From an uncultured Sanguibacteroides sp. (GTDB lineage Bacteria; Bacteroidota; Bacteroidia; Bacteroidales; Marinifilaceae), in assembly GCF_900543425.1 (NCBI RefSeq), contig NZ_UQRQ01000019.1, positions 1 through 61,007 of the forward strand: 61,007 nucleotides of DNA, given 5' to 3'. Positions 17,404 to 28,500 of the stretch are shown here, in pieces (position 1 is the stretch's first letter; each line of letters begins with the position of its first letter). A model generated the notes under the pieces. The model saw only the letters and a program-made list of their open reading frames with translations, did no database searches and had not been told where the DNA came from. The position numbers and the translations under genes are program-made.

Positions 17404-18741
17404 TTATTCGTACGAAATGTCATAAATATCCTTTACAGCATCAGTACCCGATTTTGTAATCTTACTAACATAACCGTTGATCGTTTTATATGAAAAACGA
17501 TAAGTCGCTTCCACGTATTCACCTTTAACAATAATCTCCGAAGGTAGTACTGCTGAGGCCTTTCCGCATAAATTCAATAAACGGGCATGGAGTTCATTCG
17601 TACTATTATTCAATAGATAAAGAATAACAGCCATTGCATCCACCCCCACCCCGGCTTTGTCGTTTGGCTGATCTGCATAACTAAACCTGTACGTCGTTTC
17701 GGAACCCCACTCATCCTGTTGCATAGATTCCAGCTTCTCATCCAAATAATGATATGTGACGGTAGAAGTGGAACCGTTACTGACGGAGGTTAAATGATTA
17801 TCCGAATCATAGTTCCAATCATAAGGTTCTCCGTATACTTCATGATTTATAATTAAATCATCCGCTACAGTAAAAGTATAACTATCAGACCACTCCCAAT
17901 ATCCGCCCTCATCTCCGGTTTCCGGATCAGGGTCATAAATGTTAAAAAAGTAGTTATTAACCGTGATTAGCCCCTCCTCATATTCGAATGCATACTTGGA
18001 ACGGCTATATTCCGTACCCAAGATAAGCGATTCCAACCTGCCTTCGCGATACATAAATAGGGTTGTATCGACACTTCGCATTCCGTCGCTCTCTTCCCGG
18101 ACATGAATAATTTTCGCGAATCGAGCCGAAGTCGTTTTAGCATGAATACGAATAGTACCCAACTCCCATTGTTCACCTTGACGAAGAAGTAAGGTATACT
18201 CCCCTGTTTTTAACATGACCGGCAAACGAACGGTAAGCGTATGATCCGTTCTACCGGTAATTTCCATAATCTCCTCCGCAGTCGATCCCACGATAGAAAT
18301 CCGGCAATCACTACTGAATCCGGTTCCCTCTATCGTGATTAAATCACCCGCCGTTGCTTCTTCGGGAACAACCGTTTCCGTAACCGGAGAAGGTAAGCCT
18401 GTAACAACATGAACCCGCCCAAGTTCCCATATACTCTCCTGTTGCAGGAACACGAAATAGACTCCTGTTGCCAAATCGTCGGGAATATCAATCGTTACGC
18501 CCGTATTATCAACACTCTTTTTCTCCATTTTCAAAGGGTTGACACTTTGCAGAAAGATCTGGCTTTGTTCTGTAAACCCCTTCCCTTCTATAACCAGAAC
18601 TTCACCCGGTTTAATCGTCGAAGGGATTTTAACGTCGGTCACGGGTATCTTCACGGGACCACTCTCGTGGTCATCCTTCGAGCAAGCTGTAAAAGTACAG
18701 ATGCCAAGAATCATCAGGATTATCAAATAAATATTTTTCAT
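17404..18741 (-). CDS. IPT/TIG-domain lipoprotein
   Basis: A 445-residue lipoprotein (lipobox FTACS, Cys20). Two IPT/TIG Ig-like repeats follow, each opening with a proline and a GDLITIEGTGFSSD-type or GEVLVIEGKGFTEQ-type turn (about 38-115 and 120-203). Both end in the same phrase, WELGRV or WELGTI, which points to internal duplication. The second half (about 210-445) is beta-rich with YD-like sequence (LTSVSNGSTSTVTYHYLDEKLESM) and resembles DUF4595 proteins, though that match is tentative. Last gene of locus B, 22 nt after the M16 peptidase and before a strong terminator. Probably a surface accessory protein for capturing substrate. Confidence 0.72.
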   Translation of the reverse strand: MKNIYLIILMILGICTFTACSKDDHESGPVKIPVTDVKIPSTIKPGEVLVIEGKGFTEQSQIFLQSVNPLKMEKKSVDNTGVTIDIPDDLATGVYFVFLQQESIWELGRVHVVTGLPSPVTETVVPEEATAGDLITIEGTGFSSDCRISIVGSTAEEIMEITGRTDHTLTVRLPVMLKTGEYTLLLRQGEQWELGTIRIHAKTTSARFAKIIHVREESDGMRSVDTTLFMYREGRLESLILGTEYSRSKYAFEYEEGLITVNNYFFNIYDPDPETGDEGGYWEWSDSYTFTVADDLIINHEVYGEPYDWNYDSDNHLTSVSNGSTSTVTYHYLDEKLESMQQDEWGSETTYRFSYADQPNDKAGVGVDAMAVILYLLNNSTNELHARLLNLCGKASAVLPSEIIVKGEYVEATYRFSYKTINGYVSKITKSGTDAVKDIYDISYE

Positions 18742-18763
18742 ATCGTTCCTTTTTAAATAAATA

Positions 18764-21580
18764 TTAGAAATGTTCCCATTCAGGTTTTTGCTCCACCGGA
18801 GTTGATTTGATGATAAATTCCTGTTTTCGGGCTTTTTTAAAAAATTTCAGCACGGTTTTACGAACAAATCCAGGGGTAATCGTATCGATAATATTCTCGA
18901 AATTATCCGGCGAAGTGATATCCACTCCATACACCACGTAATAGTTCAATACATTCATCCAATATTGCGGATCCATGCAACTATCGGCTTCTTCCTTATT
19001 TTGTTTCAGCATAACCACGATTTGTTCGATCTCTGCCGGAGAAAATAAGCGCTCTTTCATCAACTCGATCTGTCGGTAAACGATTTGTTTCAAATCATCC
19101 GTCCGTTCTCGTTTCGTCAGGAATTTGACATCGAGACTCTCTCTTCGGAAAGGAAAAGCAGAATAACCGGCCGTCACATCCACATCGTACGCCCCTCCTT
19201 CCTGCTCGCGTATGAGTTCGAAGAAATGATTTTTCAACATCATTCCATAGATCATAAAAGCCAATTGTTCTTTATTGGACATTTTTTTATCATTGAGAAA
19301 ACTGATCTCGACAATACCGCGATCGTCAGGCATCTCCGCGTTATACTCCTTTATCAAGGAATCGTGTTTGACGGAATAATCCCGAAGAACAAATTTCTCC
19401 TTTTTCCCTTTACGTGACGGTAGATTACCTATATAAATACAAGCTAATCGCTTGGCCTCCTCCCGGTCAATATCCCCGACAATACAGAAGGTAAATTGAC
19501 GGGCGTTGGCAAAACGATCGTGATAGAGTTTCTCAAGTTTATCGAAGTCCATTTCATCTATGTACGAGAGATCGAAATCCCGATTCCGTGCATCTTTCAA
19601 TACCAATAAATTCTGAATGGAATCCCGTACCCTATCAAGAGCCGTTTTCACGGTATTCCGGTACAGGTAGCGCTGGCGCTCGATGTATTTATCAAACTGC
19701 TCCCTGTCGAACCTCGGCTTTTCAAACATCAGGTAAAGATATTGGAAAAACATCTCGGCATGCTCGACAGGCGCTTGCCCTCCCATTCCCTGGTTGTATT
19801 CATCCAGCATAAACGTCATATTCATCCGTTTCCCGCTCATGAGATCCATCAAGGTATTCCGATCGTGTTTGTATAAACCGGACTTCAATGTCAAAGCCTG
19901 CATGGCCGTCAAAGAAGGCAAATCCCCGGTAGCGACGACGGAAGCTCCGCCGTGACTGCTGCATGCCATAGAAAAGGTCCCATTACCTTCCGGTACGTTT
20001 TTATAAACGACCTTGGCACCGTTGGATAGCGTCCAAATTTCAGCGTTAAAACGTTTTAAAGGCCGTGTCTTAACCACCGTAGCAGGGGTGAGTTTCAGAT
20101 CGAAAAATACCGGGACGTCCTTTTTGACTTCTTGTTGTTGCCTATTTTCCCGACGGATTTCATTCATCATCCGGACGACCTCCTCCCGGGTAAGATAAGC
20201 ATAACCAGGATCATTCCCGGAAATTAAGATCGTGATATTCCGATTATCATCGGCCCAGGAACGCAACCACTCCTGCATATCTTCGGGAGTAAATTCAAAA
20301 ATAGTCTCCCTTGACTTTTCAATCTCTTCTTCCATATCGGGACAAGGAGTTCCGAGCAGAAAATTGGATTTAAAAAGATCGATATAGTAATTATTCCGGT
20401 TTTGATCCAAATTCCGCTCCAACTCCTGAAGTTCCGATAATTGCTCTTCCAGTACGCGTTCGATCTCTTCCTTGGTAAATCCGAAACGTCGAATCTCCTC
20501 CCACATCCCCCAAACTTGCCGAAACGCATCGGCATCTTTACCGTTAAAAGGCATGATATCCATCGACATTGTATTATACCCTTTCACGAAACGTCCAAAA
20601 TCCACATTAGCAGCCAAGAATTGCTCCCCGTTTGCGTTTTTCAATCGGGTAATCCGACGGGCCCATAACGTGTTAAAAAGACGGGCGGATTCCCGGTATT
20701 TACGCCGCACCTCATCGTTCGGGTAATCGGGACGTTTTACCCGTTGCGCAATACTGATCGTACGCACCGTATTTTCCGACTCCAAAACCAATTTATAAAG
20801 AGGTTCTACATTATCATCGATCGTAATATCGTAACGTTCCGGTGCATTTTCAACTACCGGAATCGTACCAAACAATTGTTCAACCTTCTTCTCGTATTCG
20901 ACGGGATCGATATCCCCGACGACAATCACGCACTGTAAATCGGGACGATACCATTTATGATAAAATGCTCTCAACACGTCGGGATGAAACGTTTTCAACA
21001 ATTCGACATTCCCGATCACGTTACGTCGGGCAAACTTACTATGGTTATAAAGTTCCGGAGCAACAGCATTTTGAATTTTACTATCGGGAGTATTCCGAAC
21101 ACGCCACTCTTCGACAATAACTCCTCGTTCGGCGTCAATATCCTCATCCTTAAGTAAAAGCTCATCGCACCAATCTTTGACAATGAGGAAACAGGTATCC
21201 ACGATTCCCTGCCGCTCCAGGGGAACGGCATCTATGCTGTATACCGTTTCGTTAACCCCGGTATGAGCGTTAAAGGTATAAATCCCTTTTCCGCGTAACC
21301 ACGACATAACACCCCGGGGAAAATGCCGGGTACCGTTAAAAGCCATGTGTTCCAAAAAATGGGCTAAACCGTTTTCGTTATCCTCCTCCAGAATAGCTCC
21401 TACGTTCTGAACCAAATATATGCTTACTTTTCCCGGTTCCAAAGAGGAATGTTTTACATAATAAGTCATTCCGTTGGCAAGTTTTCCCTGACGTAATCCC
21501 GGCATAGTGGCCTGTGCCGAAACACCGAGAAAAGCAAATAGCAAACTAATCAGTATCGTATATCTTTCTTTCATCATCAT
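18764..21580 (-). CDS. M16 family metallopeptidase (pitrilysin/insulinase type)
   Basis: A 938-residue zinc peptidase with a signal peptide (ISLLFAFLGVSAQA). The inverted zinc site HFLEH is at residues 74-78, followed by the distant glutamate region (DAERGVIVEEWR). Two active-like and inactive M16 halves follow, as in pitrilysin (second half from about 520, AEIWTLSNGAKVVYK). These enzymes cut peptides up to a few kDa inside a closed chamber. Here it would act in the periplasm or at the surface on material brought in by the SusCD pair. Its ATG overlaps the stop of the thioredoxin gene (ATGA), so translation is coupled. Family and catalytic residues are clear; the substrate is inferred. Confidence 0.93.
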   Translation of the reverse strand: MMMKERYTILISLLFAFLGVSAQATMPGLRQGKLANGMTYYVKHSSLEPGKVSIYLVQNVGAILEEDNENGLAHFLEHMAFNGTRHFPRGVMSWLRGKGIYTFNAHTGVNETVYSIDAVPLERQGIVDTCFLIVKDWCDELLLKDEDIDAERGVIVEEWRVRNTPDSKIQNAVAPELYNHSKFARRNVIGNVELLKTFHPDVLRAFYHKWYRPDLQCVIVVGDIDPVEYEKKVEQLFGTIPVVENAPERYDITIDDNVEPLYKLVLESENTVRTISIAQRVKRPDYPNDEVRRKYRESARLFNTLWARRITRLKNANGEQFLAANVDFGRFVKGYNTMSMDIMPFNGKDADAFRQVWGMWEEIRRFGFTKEEIERVLEEQLSELQELERNLDQNRNNYYIDLFKSNFLLGTPCPDMEEEIEKSRETIFEFTPEDMQEWLRSWADDNRNITILISGNDPGYAYLTREEVVRMMNEIRRENRQQQEVKKDVPVFFDLKLTPATVVKTRPLKRFNAEIWTLSNGAKVVYKNVPEGNGTFSMACSSHGGASVVATGDLPSLTAMQALTLKSGLYKHDRNTLMDLMSGKRMNMTFMLDEYNQGMGGQAPVEHAEMFFQYLYLMFEKPRFDREQFDKYIERQRYLYRNTVKTALDRVRDSIQNLLVLKDARNRDFDLSYIDEMDFDKLEKLYHDRFANARQFTFCIVGDIDREEAKRLACIYIGNLPSRKGKKEKFVLRDYSVKHDSLIKEYNAEMPDDRGIVEISFLNDKKMSNKEQLAFMIYGMMLKNHFFELIREQEGGAYDVDVTAGYSAFPFRRESLDVKFLTKRERTDDLKQIVYRQIELMKERLFSPAEIEQIVVMLKQNKEEADSCMDPQYWMNVLNYYVVYGVDITSPDNFENIIDTITPGFVRKTVLKFFKKARKQEFIIKSTPVEQKPEWEHF

Positions 21581-22884
21581 TGTAGTAATTCTAAAGCTGC
21601 CAATTTACTTTTGATCGCCATCTGTATCTCCATGGCCGTCATCTTACCTTCTATCTGCAAAGACTCCATGTAAGCCTGATTATAGGCCTCAGCCGCTTTT
21701 TTATAATCCTTCATAGCTTTGTGACTGTCCCCCAACATGGCCAGGTAGTTAATCCGGTCAATAAGAGGAATATTCGGAAATTGAAGAGCCTTAACAATCC
21801 ATTCTGCCGCCGCCTTATGTTGATCGGAAGTCAATTTACCGCTCATCGCGTAATACATATTCTGAGCCGCTTGCCCGTAAGTGGTAGCATCGACCTTATC
21901 ACCCAGATTCTTTAAATAATGATTCATGTGCTCGATGTATTTACCGGCATCTTTTTTATGATACAATATATACAATCCATCACAATACCCTTTCTGGCGA
22001 TTGTATATACTGTTGATATCTTCCGGTGCCGTACTGTAAGCCGTGCGCATATCTCCTGAAATCCGGTCAAGGTATTCCCGATATCCGGAATCCCCGGCTT
22101 TGGCCAACTCTTCACAAATCTGATTATTATACTCGATAACCCAAGCAGCCGGGGCATTCCCCATTTTTTGAATATACTCTTCCATATGCGAATTGATGTA
22201 TTCCAACAACGGATCATCTTTTTTGATCTGGTGGAATACCAAACTGATCTGGTAATCTTCCGGGTTGATCAGGGCGGTATCCGATTTCAACTGTTCGGCA
22301 ATATAATCTTTATACAGTTTATTTACGCGGGATATCCATTTCTGGGCTTCAATTCCTTCCAATCCCCCTACATATGCCCGGGCCTCTTTCAGAGTCTGAC
22401 GTACCACCCGAGGATCGTTATTAGAAGATTTGCATTGAGCATAAAGCTCTTCAAAACTCATCGCATCGCCAGCCGCAACCTGTCCCATCTTTAAGAATTC
22501 TTCCTTAGAACGAGCACCCGTAACCAAAGATACGATTTTACCATCCGGTCGAATAACCGCCAATGTAGGCATAGAAGTCACCTTGTACTGTTTAACCCAT
22601 TTCTGATTTTCTTTCTTCTCCACGTTGATTTGCAGGCTGATGAATTTACTATTGTAATATGCGCCGACCAAACTATCCGTAAATACCTCTTTTTCCATCA
22701 TTTTACAAGGACCACACCAATCGGCATAAAAATCGATAAAAATCAACTTCTGCTCAGCCGCAGCTTTGGTTTTAGCCGCCTCCAATCCCTCCTGAAAAAA
22801 AGTAATACCCTGTCCGGAACCGGGAAGACTCCAACCTACCGACCAGATATATAATAATAGTGTTTTTAATAATAATGTTTTCAT
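21577..22884 (-). CDS. Thioredoxin-like protein with helical C-terminal domain
   Basis: About 435 residues from the ATG at 22884 (MKTLLLK); a start three codons earlier is also open. After a signal peptide comes a thioredoxin fold with the active site FYADWCGPCKMM (WCGPC) and the cis-proline segment SMPTLAVI. The remaining 280 residues are helical with a TPR-like end (YLAMLGDSHKAMKDYKKAAEAYNQAY). Such periplasmic thioredoxins are common in SusCD loci with M16 peptidases and may reduce disulphides in imported peptides (inference). It overlaps the M16 start by 4 nt and begins 21 nt after the small lipoprotein gene. Confidence 0.88.
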   Translation of the reverse strand: MKTLLLKTLLLYIWSVGWSLPGSGQGITFFQEGLEAAKTKAAAEQKLIFIDFYADWCGPCKMMEKEVFTDSLVGAYYNSKFISLQINVEKKENQKWVKQYKVTSMPTLAVIRPDGKIVSLVTGARSKEEFLKMGQVAAGDAMSFEELYAQCKSSNNDPRVVRQTLKEARAYVGGLEGIEAQKWISRVNKLYKDYIAEQLKSDTALINPEDYQISLVFHQIKKDDPLLEYINSHMEEYIQKMGNAPAAWVIEYNNQICEELAKAGDSGYREYLDRISGDMRTAYSTAPEDINSIYNRQKGYCDGLYILYHKKDAGKYIEHMNHYLKNLGDKVDATTYGQAAQNMYYAMSGKLTSDQHKAAAEWIVKALQFPNIPLIDRINYLAMLGDSHKAMKDYKKAAEAYNQAYMESLQIEGKMTAMEIQMAIKSKLAALELLQ

Positions 22885-22904
22885 ATGAATCATAATTACG
22901 TAAT

Positions 22905-23330
22905 TTATTTAACAATAAAAGTAAAAATATCCCTCATCTCCGAAGAATGATCTTCGTTATAAGCCTCTAAACTAATCAAATAACGTCCTTTAGGTGCATT
23001 GAACTTCAAAGGCACCTGCATAACGCCAATTCCCCTGACGGTAAGCTCTTTACGAAAAACGGCCGCATCTCCTCCCTCGAAAGCTTTTATATCCAACAAA
23101 CGATAATTAATGGGAGACGTTCCCAATACCCCCTGCAATTTATTGGTTACCCAAGGAGCATTGTTTTGAATCCGGATTTGATCAACCGGATCGTCTTCAT
23201 CTAATTCCTTACGAATCACCAAAGAATCCGGTGTAAAAGAAGCTCCGTCGGTTTTCAGATAACCCACCGTTTTGGTATGACAGGCACTTAGCCCCATGAT
23301 TACCAATAATAGAATGAAAATATGTTTCAT
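22905..23330 (-). CDS. Small SUS-associated lipoprotein, family unnamed
   Basis: A 141-residue lipoprotein (lipobox GLSAC, Cys17). The mature part is almost all beta strand with alternating hydrophobic residues (RGIGVMQVPLKFNAPKGRYLISLEAY, ending IFTFIVK) and reads like one Ig-like or cadherin-like sandwich. I do not recognise a named family. Its place between the FAS1-like lipoprotein and the thioredoxin gene makes it part of the locus B operon. It is probably exposed at the outer membrane; no activity is suggested. Confidence 0.65.
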   Translation of the reverse strand: MKHIFILLLVIMGLSACHTKTVGYLKTDGASFTPDSLVIRKELDEDDPVDQIRIQNNAPWVTNKLQGVLGTSPINYRLLDIKAFEGGDAAVFRKELTVRGIGVMQVPLKFNAPKGRYLISLEAYNEDHSSEMRDIFTFIVK

Positions 23331-23391
23331 AAAAAATGCTGAATTTTTAATTATAGATTAAATGTCCTTGCATCAGTTCGAAAATTTCTCT

Positions 23392-24009
23392 TTATAAAGT
23401 TCCGAACTGATAGAAATAGCTCAACGAATGGACGATTCCATTATTCGATTCTATATCCCCGGAAGCGACGTCAATACGCAATCGGTCTCCTGTAAGCGAA
23501 AGAATATAAATATCTACCGAACCGGTTCCGGGAATACCTTCGTAATCCCCGCGGAAAGTGTAGACCCAAAATGTATTACCGATAGCTCCCGTCAGATCAA
23601 TTCCACCCGTTCCTTTCTGTGAACCGTTTCCATGGGTTCCCCGGGGAATATCATTGCGTTTGTATTTACCCTTTACGACATGACGCAGCATCAACTGCTC
23701 ACACAGTTTAACCGGAATATCCCGCACACTCTCGTACCCCTGTTCGATCATCCAACGACGGATCGTGTTATTGGTCGGACCGAAAAACGTAATATGCTCA
23801 AATCCGACTCGTTTTCCCTCAAAAAGATCGATCAAATCAGCCCGCTCGATCATCAGACGGGTAGAATCCCAATCATAGGGCTGAAGCCTGAAGTATTCAT
23901 ACATACTACAATCATGACGTCCGTTGGCCAATCCGGTATCGATCAGGTTGTATTTTGTCTCGCAAGATACAAGTACGACTAAAATGATAATGCTTGTAAT
24001 ATATTTCAT
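23392..24009 (-). CDS. FAS1 (fasciclin)-like lipoprotein
   Basis: A 205-residue lipoprotein from the ATG at 24009 (MKYITSII); the open frame starts 48 nt earlier, but the lipobox LVVLVSC fits only the shorter form. It carries both fasciclin hallmark regions: ITFFGPTNNTI (the TvFAPTn pattern) with LMLRHVVKGKY, and SGDIESNNGIVHSLSY (the NGvvH pattern). FAS1 domains bind other proteins or glycans at cell surfaces. Finding one right after SusD suggests a small surface partner of the importer. It follows SusD by 29 nt and belongs to the operon. Confidence 0.75.
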   Translation of the reverse strand: MKYITSIIILVVLVSCETKYNLIDTGLANGRHDCSMYEYFRLQPYDWDSTRLMIERADLIDLFEGKRVGFEHITFFGPTNNTIRRWMIEQGYESVRDIPVKLCEQLMLRHVVKGKYKRNDIPRGTHGNGSQKGTGGIDLTGAIGNTFWVYTFRGDYEGIPGTGSVDIYILSLTGDRLRIDVASGDIESNNGIVHSLSYFYQFGTL

Positions 24010-24038
24010 CACAAATATGTTTTTATGGATTAATTGTT

Positions 24039-25568
24039 TTATTGGTATCTGGACCAATATATATTCTGACGTATTTTTTCATTTAAAGTAAAAGCCCCGC
24101 TCGATATCGGCAAATAAAGAATACCCTCGCGAATAGCATTATAATTGATTAAATTAGCTTGTCCGGCAGGTAACTCTTTCATGATGTATTCTTCCCCGTT
24201 TCGAATGATATCATAATAGTGACGTCCTTCAAATATCAACTCTTTTTCCCGTTCTTTGAAAACAGCATATTGAATATCCCTGTCCTCTGACGACGGATAA
24301 GGAACGGCATGTGCCCGATTACGTACTTCGTTCAAATCACTTTTAGCCCCCGGTTCGTTTCCGATCTTGGCATAACATTCGGCCCTTAACAGGTAGATAT
24401 CTGCCAAACGCCACACCATAGCATTGGCTCGCAACGTCTGCCACTCTTTTTCTCCGTTATCGGCCGACCGATAAAAGCCTTCCCGCCATTTATAAGGATA
24501 TGCATAGGTAGTCTGTTCCACGTTATCTTCCGGTTTAGGCGTGTAAAAAAAGGCTTTTTTCCGGAGATCATTGTCATCATACATCTTGTCCACGGTCTCG
24601 TTCAAAATACGTAAAGGCATCGTGGCGATGGCTCCGGAAGAAGCCTTTATATTGACCGGCCAACTGATATAATGTTGACCGAACTCGTTGGATTGAATAT
24701 AGCCGGAAGAGACCTCGTCCAACTCGATTTCAAATATACTCTCCGGATTAAACTCACGAACCTTACTCATGACCTGACAAAGCTCTTCCGGAGATTGCAT
24801 CGCGTAAACACCGGCCTCTCCGCCGATAATTTTCCCGGCCCACGCGATAGCCTCTTCGTAGCAAGCCTTGGAATCCCCTTGAAATTTATACAAACCGATT
24901 AAACTTCCTTTCCAGGCATAGGCATGAACCAGCAAGGCCGCGGCCGAACCCTTGCAACCATATTGTTTCGTCGTAATAGGACTACCGTTCCGGTCTTTCA
25001 TGTCTTCGAATTTAGGTAATAACCGGTAAGCTTCAAGTGCGTTGGAAATAACCGTATCGATCACCTCAAGGGCCGGACTGCAACCGTAGGCGGTCATTGT
25101 CTTGCTATCCTTGGTAATCACCGCATCTCCCCACCGAAGTGTAATAAAAAAATAGGCAACTCCTTTCCCGAAACAAGCCTGTCCCCGGTGAAAATCAACC
25201 CGGTCGGGAGCCACGTTTACGGCTCGATGCAGGTTGTCCAGCATCACGTTAGCCACATAAATGATATCGTACATGTTTCGCCAGTCACAGGACGGATCGT
25301 CGAAACGGAATGAACTCGGGTTAAATTTCCGGATATCATCCAAATAAGGGTCTACTTCATCGGCAAAAGCCCCGGCATATTCATGCAGAAGATGATCGTT
25401 ATCCAATAAATACATCCGGATAAAAGAGTGCATTTGAGCCGTTACGGACTCCAGTTCAAGCTCCGATTTAAAATAGTTGGTATAGGTAACGGAATTTTCC
25501 GGCTCTACATCCAGCAAATTGCAGGAGTTGAATAACAAAATAGTAAATATATATATCAATTTTTTCAT
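24039..25568 (-). CDS. SusD/RagB-family lipoprotein, locus B
   Basis: A 509-residue surface lipoprotein (lipobox LFNSC, Cys16) starting with LLDVEPENSVTYTNYFKSE, as SusD proteins do. It has the helical TPR-like part (GVAYFFITLRWGDAVITKDSK) and the RagB C-terminal signature (ADIYLLRAECYAKIGNEPGAKSDLNEVRNRA, ERE-KELIFEGRHYYDIIR). It acts as the lid of the SusC pore encoded just upstream, separated by only 4 nt. The substrate is unknown; the peptidase and thioredoxin downstream argue for peptides. Confidence 0.94.
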   Translation of the reverse strand: MKKLIYIFTILLFNSCNLLDVEPENSVTYTNYFKSELELESVTAQMHSFIRMYLLDNDHLLHEYAGAFADEVDPYLDDIRKFNPSSFRFDDPSCDWRNMYDIIYVANVMLDNLHRAVNVAPDRVDFHRGQACFGKGVAYFFITLRWGDAVITKDSKTMTAYGCSPALEVIDTVISNALEAYRLLPKFEDMKDRNGSPITTKQYGCKGSAAALLVHAYAWKGSLIGLYKFQGDSKACYEEAIAWAGKIIGGEAGVYAMQSPEELCQVMSKVREFNPESIFEIELDEVSSGYIQSNEFGQHYISWPVNIKASSGAIATMPLRILNETVDKMYDDNDLRKKAFFYTPKPEDNVEQTTYAYPYKWREGFYRSADNGEKEWQTLRANAMVWRLADIYLLRAECYAKIGNEPGAKSDLNEVRNRAHAVPYPSSEDRDIQYAVFKEREKELIFEGRHYYDIIRNGEEYIMKELPAGQANLINYNAIREGILYLPISSGAFTLNEKIRQNIYWSRYQ

Positions 25569-25572
25569 AAGA

Positions 25573-28500
25573 TCAGAAATTTATGGTTAAGCCTAAAGTA
25601 AGTTTCCGGGACAAGGGATAATTATTCAAATTATCATAAGCCATCATCTGATCGACCGCCTCGGGATCTATACCCGAATAATTCGAGAGAATAAACAGGT
25701 TTTCCGCCGTAAAAAAGACGCGTACGCCTTCCATATTGATTTTTTTCAACAGATTTTTAGGCACATTGTATCCCAACGTCAACTGTTTCAAGCGAACCCA
25801 ACTGACCTTTTCGATCATCTTGTCCGTGGCTCCGCTAAATTGTCCGCTGTAAAGATCGGATGCAGCCTCGAGGGTAGGCATTCCCATATCTCCCGGCTTC
25901 TGCCAGAAATGCAATTTGCGGTAATCATTGTAGATAGTTCCCCAACGACCGTTGAAAGCAAGTGAACCGTGTTTCAAGGAGTTGATGATTTTTCTCCCGA
26001 GTGTATAGGTAAACAACACGTTCAAATCAAATCCCTTCCATTTTATTTCGTTGGCCAATCCCCCGTAAGCGACGGGTAGAGCCGATCCTGCGTAATAAGT
26101 ATCATCACCGGTGATTTCTCCGTCCCCGTTCAAATCTGCCAGCAATACCATACCGGGGCGGAAAGGAGATTCTTCACCACCGCTGTTCAAAGGTATGTTG
26201 ACCCCGTTTTGGTTCCAATATTTAGGAATATCGGCTTCTGTCTGCGCCAAATCGTAAGCTTTGTACACGTAAAAGCCGGAAATGGGACGTCCTAAAACAT
26301 AATGGGTTCCTTTGGAATGAATATCCATATTGGTATACGTTTTTTCCAACCGGTTCCAATTGCGCGAAATATTAAAACGAGCACGCCAACTAACCGCAGA
26401 CTCCCTGAGAATATCGAAGTAGGCTTCCAGTTCAAGTCCTTCATTGGAAATGGCCATAGCATTTTTCCAGGCGGTCTCATGAAAATAAACGTTTCCCGGG
26501 AGGAGCGCATCAAACAACAAAGATTTGGAGTATTTGTAATAATAGTCGAATTTAAACTTCAACCGGTAATCCAATACATCAAAATCAAACCCGATATTAT
26601 ACTGGTCCGTCTCCTCCCAAGTCAACCGATCGTTTAACAAAGAGGTCGGGACCATACCCGGGCGTCCCAAAAAAGAGCTTCCGATCCCCAAAGTTCCATG
26701 TGCCAGATAAGAATCGGCAAAGGCCTGTCCGGAAGTTCCCCAGGAGAAACGCAACTTACCGTAACTAAGCCACCAGAGATCCTTGAAAGCATTCTCTTCC
26801 GAGAAAGCCCATCCGACAGCAACGGAAGGGAAAGTAGCCCAACGAACTTTCTCACCGAAAGTAGACGAACCGTCCCGTCTCAGCGTCGCTTCAAACAAGT
26901 ATTTCTGGCGATAGTTATAAGCGATACGCCCAAAAATTCCAAGCATTATCTGTTCCTCGAAATTGGAAACATAATCTTTCAAGGGTACGGGAACTCCGTT
27001 GATATATTTGATATCATCAAAACCGACAGGAACGTAATGAATCTTATCGCTGGGAGCTCCTTTACCATGTCCCGACATATAATCCACACTTTTCCGCATA
27101 TAAGAGAATCCCGCCAACAAATCGAAATGGTGATTGTTATTCAACGTAAAATTATAGGTCAACAAATCCTCGTTTTGCAAAAGCATGTCTCCGGACATTT
27201 CCCCGGCAGAAATACTCAAACCGTCTTCAGAATCCAGGATACTGGGAGTGAAGGCATTCTTCTTGTTATAACTGTAATCGCCGGATAGGCTTGCTTTCGC
27301 GACTAAGCCTTTGACAATCTCATAAGATAATCCAAGACTGGCCCGAACAGTAAAAGAGATATTTTTCTCCAAGGACTCGTTTAACTCTTCCAATAGTTTT
27401 TGCTGGATCTCGCCGTCTCCGGGTAAAAGGGTTGAAGTTCCGCTGGGATTAATCGTAAGACCTTCTATTTTTCGGGCACTACCGAAACTCGTGTTTGCCC
27501 TTCCCTTGCTTCGATCCGCATAACTAAGCGACAGCCGGGCATCTATATTCAGATTCTTCCGGGGCGTGATATTCAGGTTAGAGATCAGATTGGCTCTTTT
27601 AAAATTACTTCCGATCATAATACCTTTCTCGTCATACCAACCCGCTCCGACCATATATCGAATCCGTTCGGTTCCTCCCGATGTCTGAATATTGGCATTC
27701 AATATTTTTCCTGCCCGGAAAGTATATTTCCACCAATTCGTACAATTATTGAAAAAAGGATTCAAACTGTCTTGCAACGGACGGACAACGGGAAATGTAT
27801 TTCCCTCCGTGTCAGTAACACGCCCGTTGTTCCAAAAATAGTCGTAAGCACCATCTCCCTGTCCGTACACGTCATAATAAGAAGTAGGAAATTTCGTGGC
27901 CCAAGTCATCGTCACCGGATCGAAAGCCCTGAATCCATACCGATATTTTCGGGCTGTCAACAAATGCCATTTCCGTTCCCCGTTACCACCGATTTGCACC
28001 GGGGTTTCCGGTAAAATCGAATAGGAATACGAAAGATTTACTGAAAATTTTCCTTCCCCTGCTTTTCCCTGTTTCGTCGTAATCAATATAACCCCATTGC
28101 TGGCTCGTGAACCGTAAATAGCAGCAGAAGCCGCATCCTTCAATACTTCCACCGAAGCAATCGTACTCGGATCAATTTCAGCTAATGTATTGGTTCCGGT
28201 AACCGGTGAAGTAAAAGAGTTGACAGGTACGCCGTCGATCACGTAAAGAGGAGATCCGTCATTAATCTTATCGATTAACAAGGAGTTATATCCCCGGATA
28301 TTAACACGGGTTCCCCCTCCTCCGGGAGCACCCGTGACGTTGGTAATCTCGACTCCGGCCATGTGTCCCTGCAATAAATTTTCAAAGCTGGAAGAAGGAA
28401 TTTCTTCCAGGTCTTTCGCTTTGACTGAAGAAACAGCACCAACCATCTCCCGTTTTTTTCGTTCTCCATAGGCAATAACCGTCACCTCATCCAAATCCGA

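Noticed and set aside
26698..27288. 196-residue open frame on the plus strand inside SusC of locus B
   Set aside because: Antisense to a well-supported coding frame; no domain, no signal and no start context.
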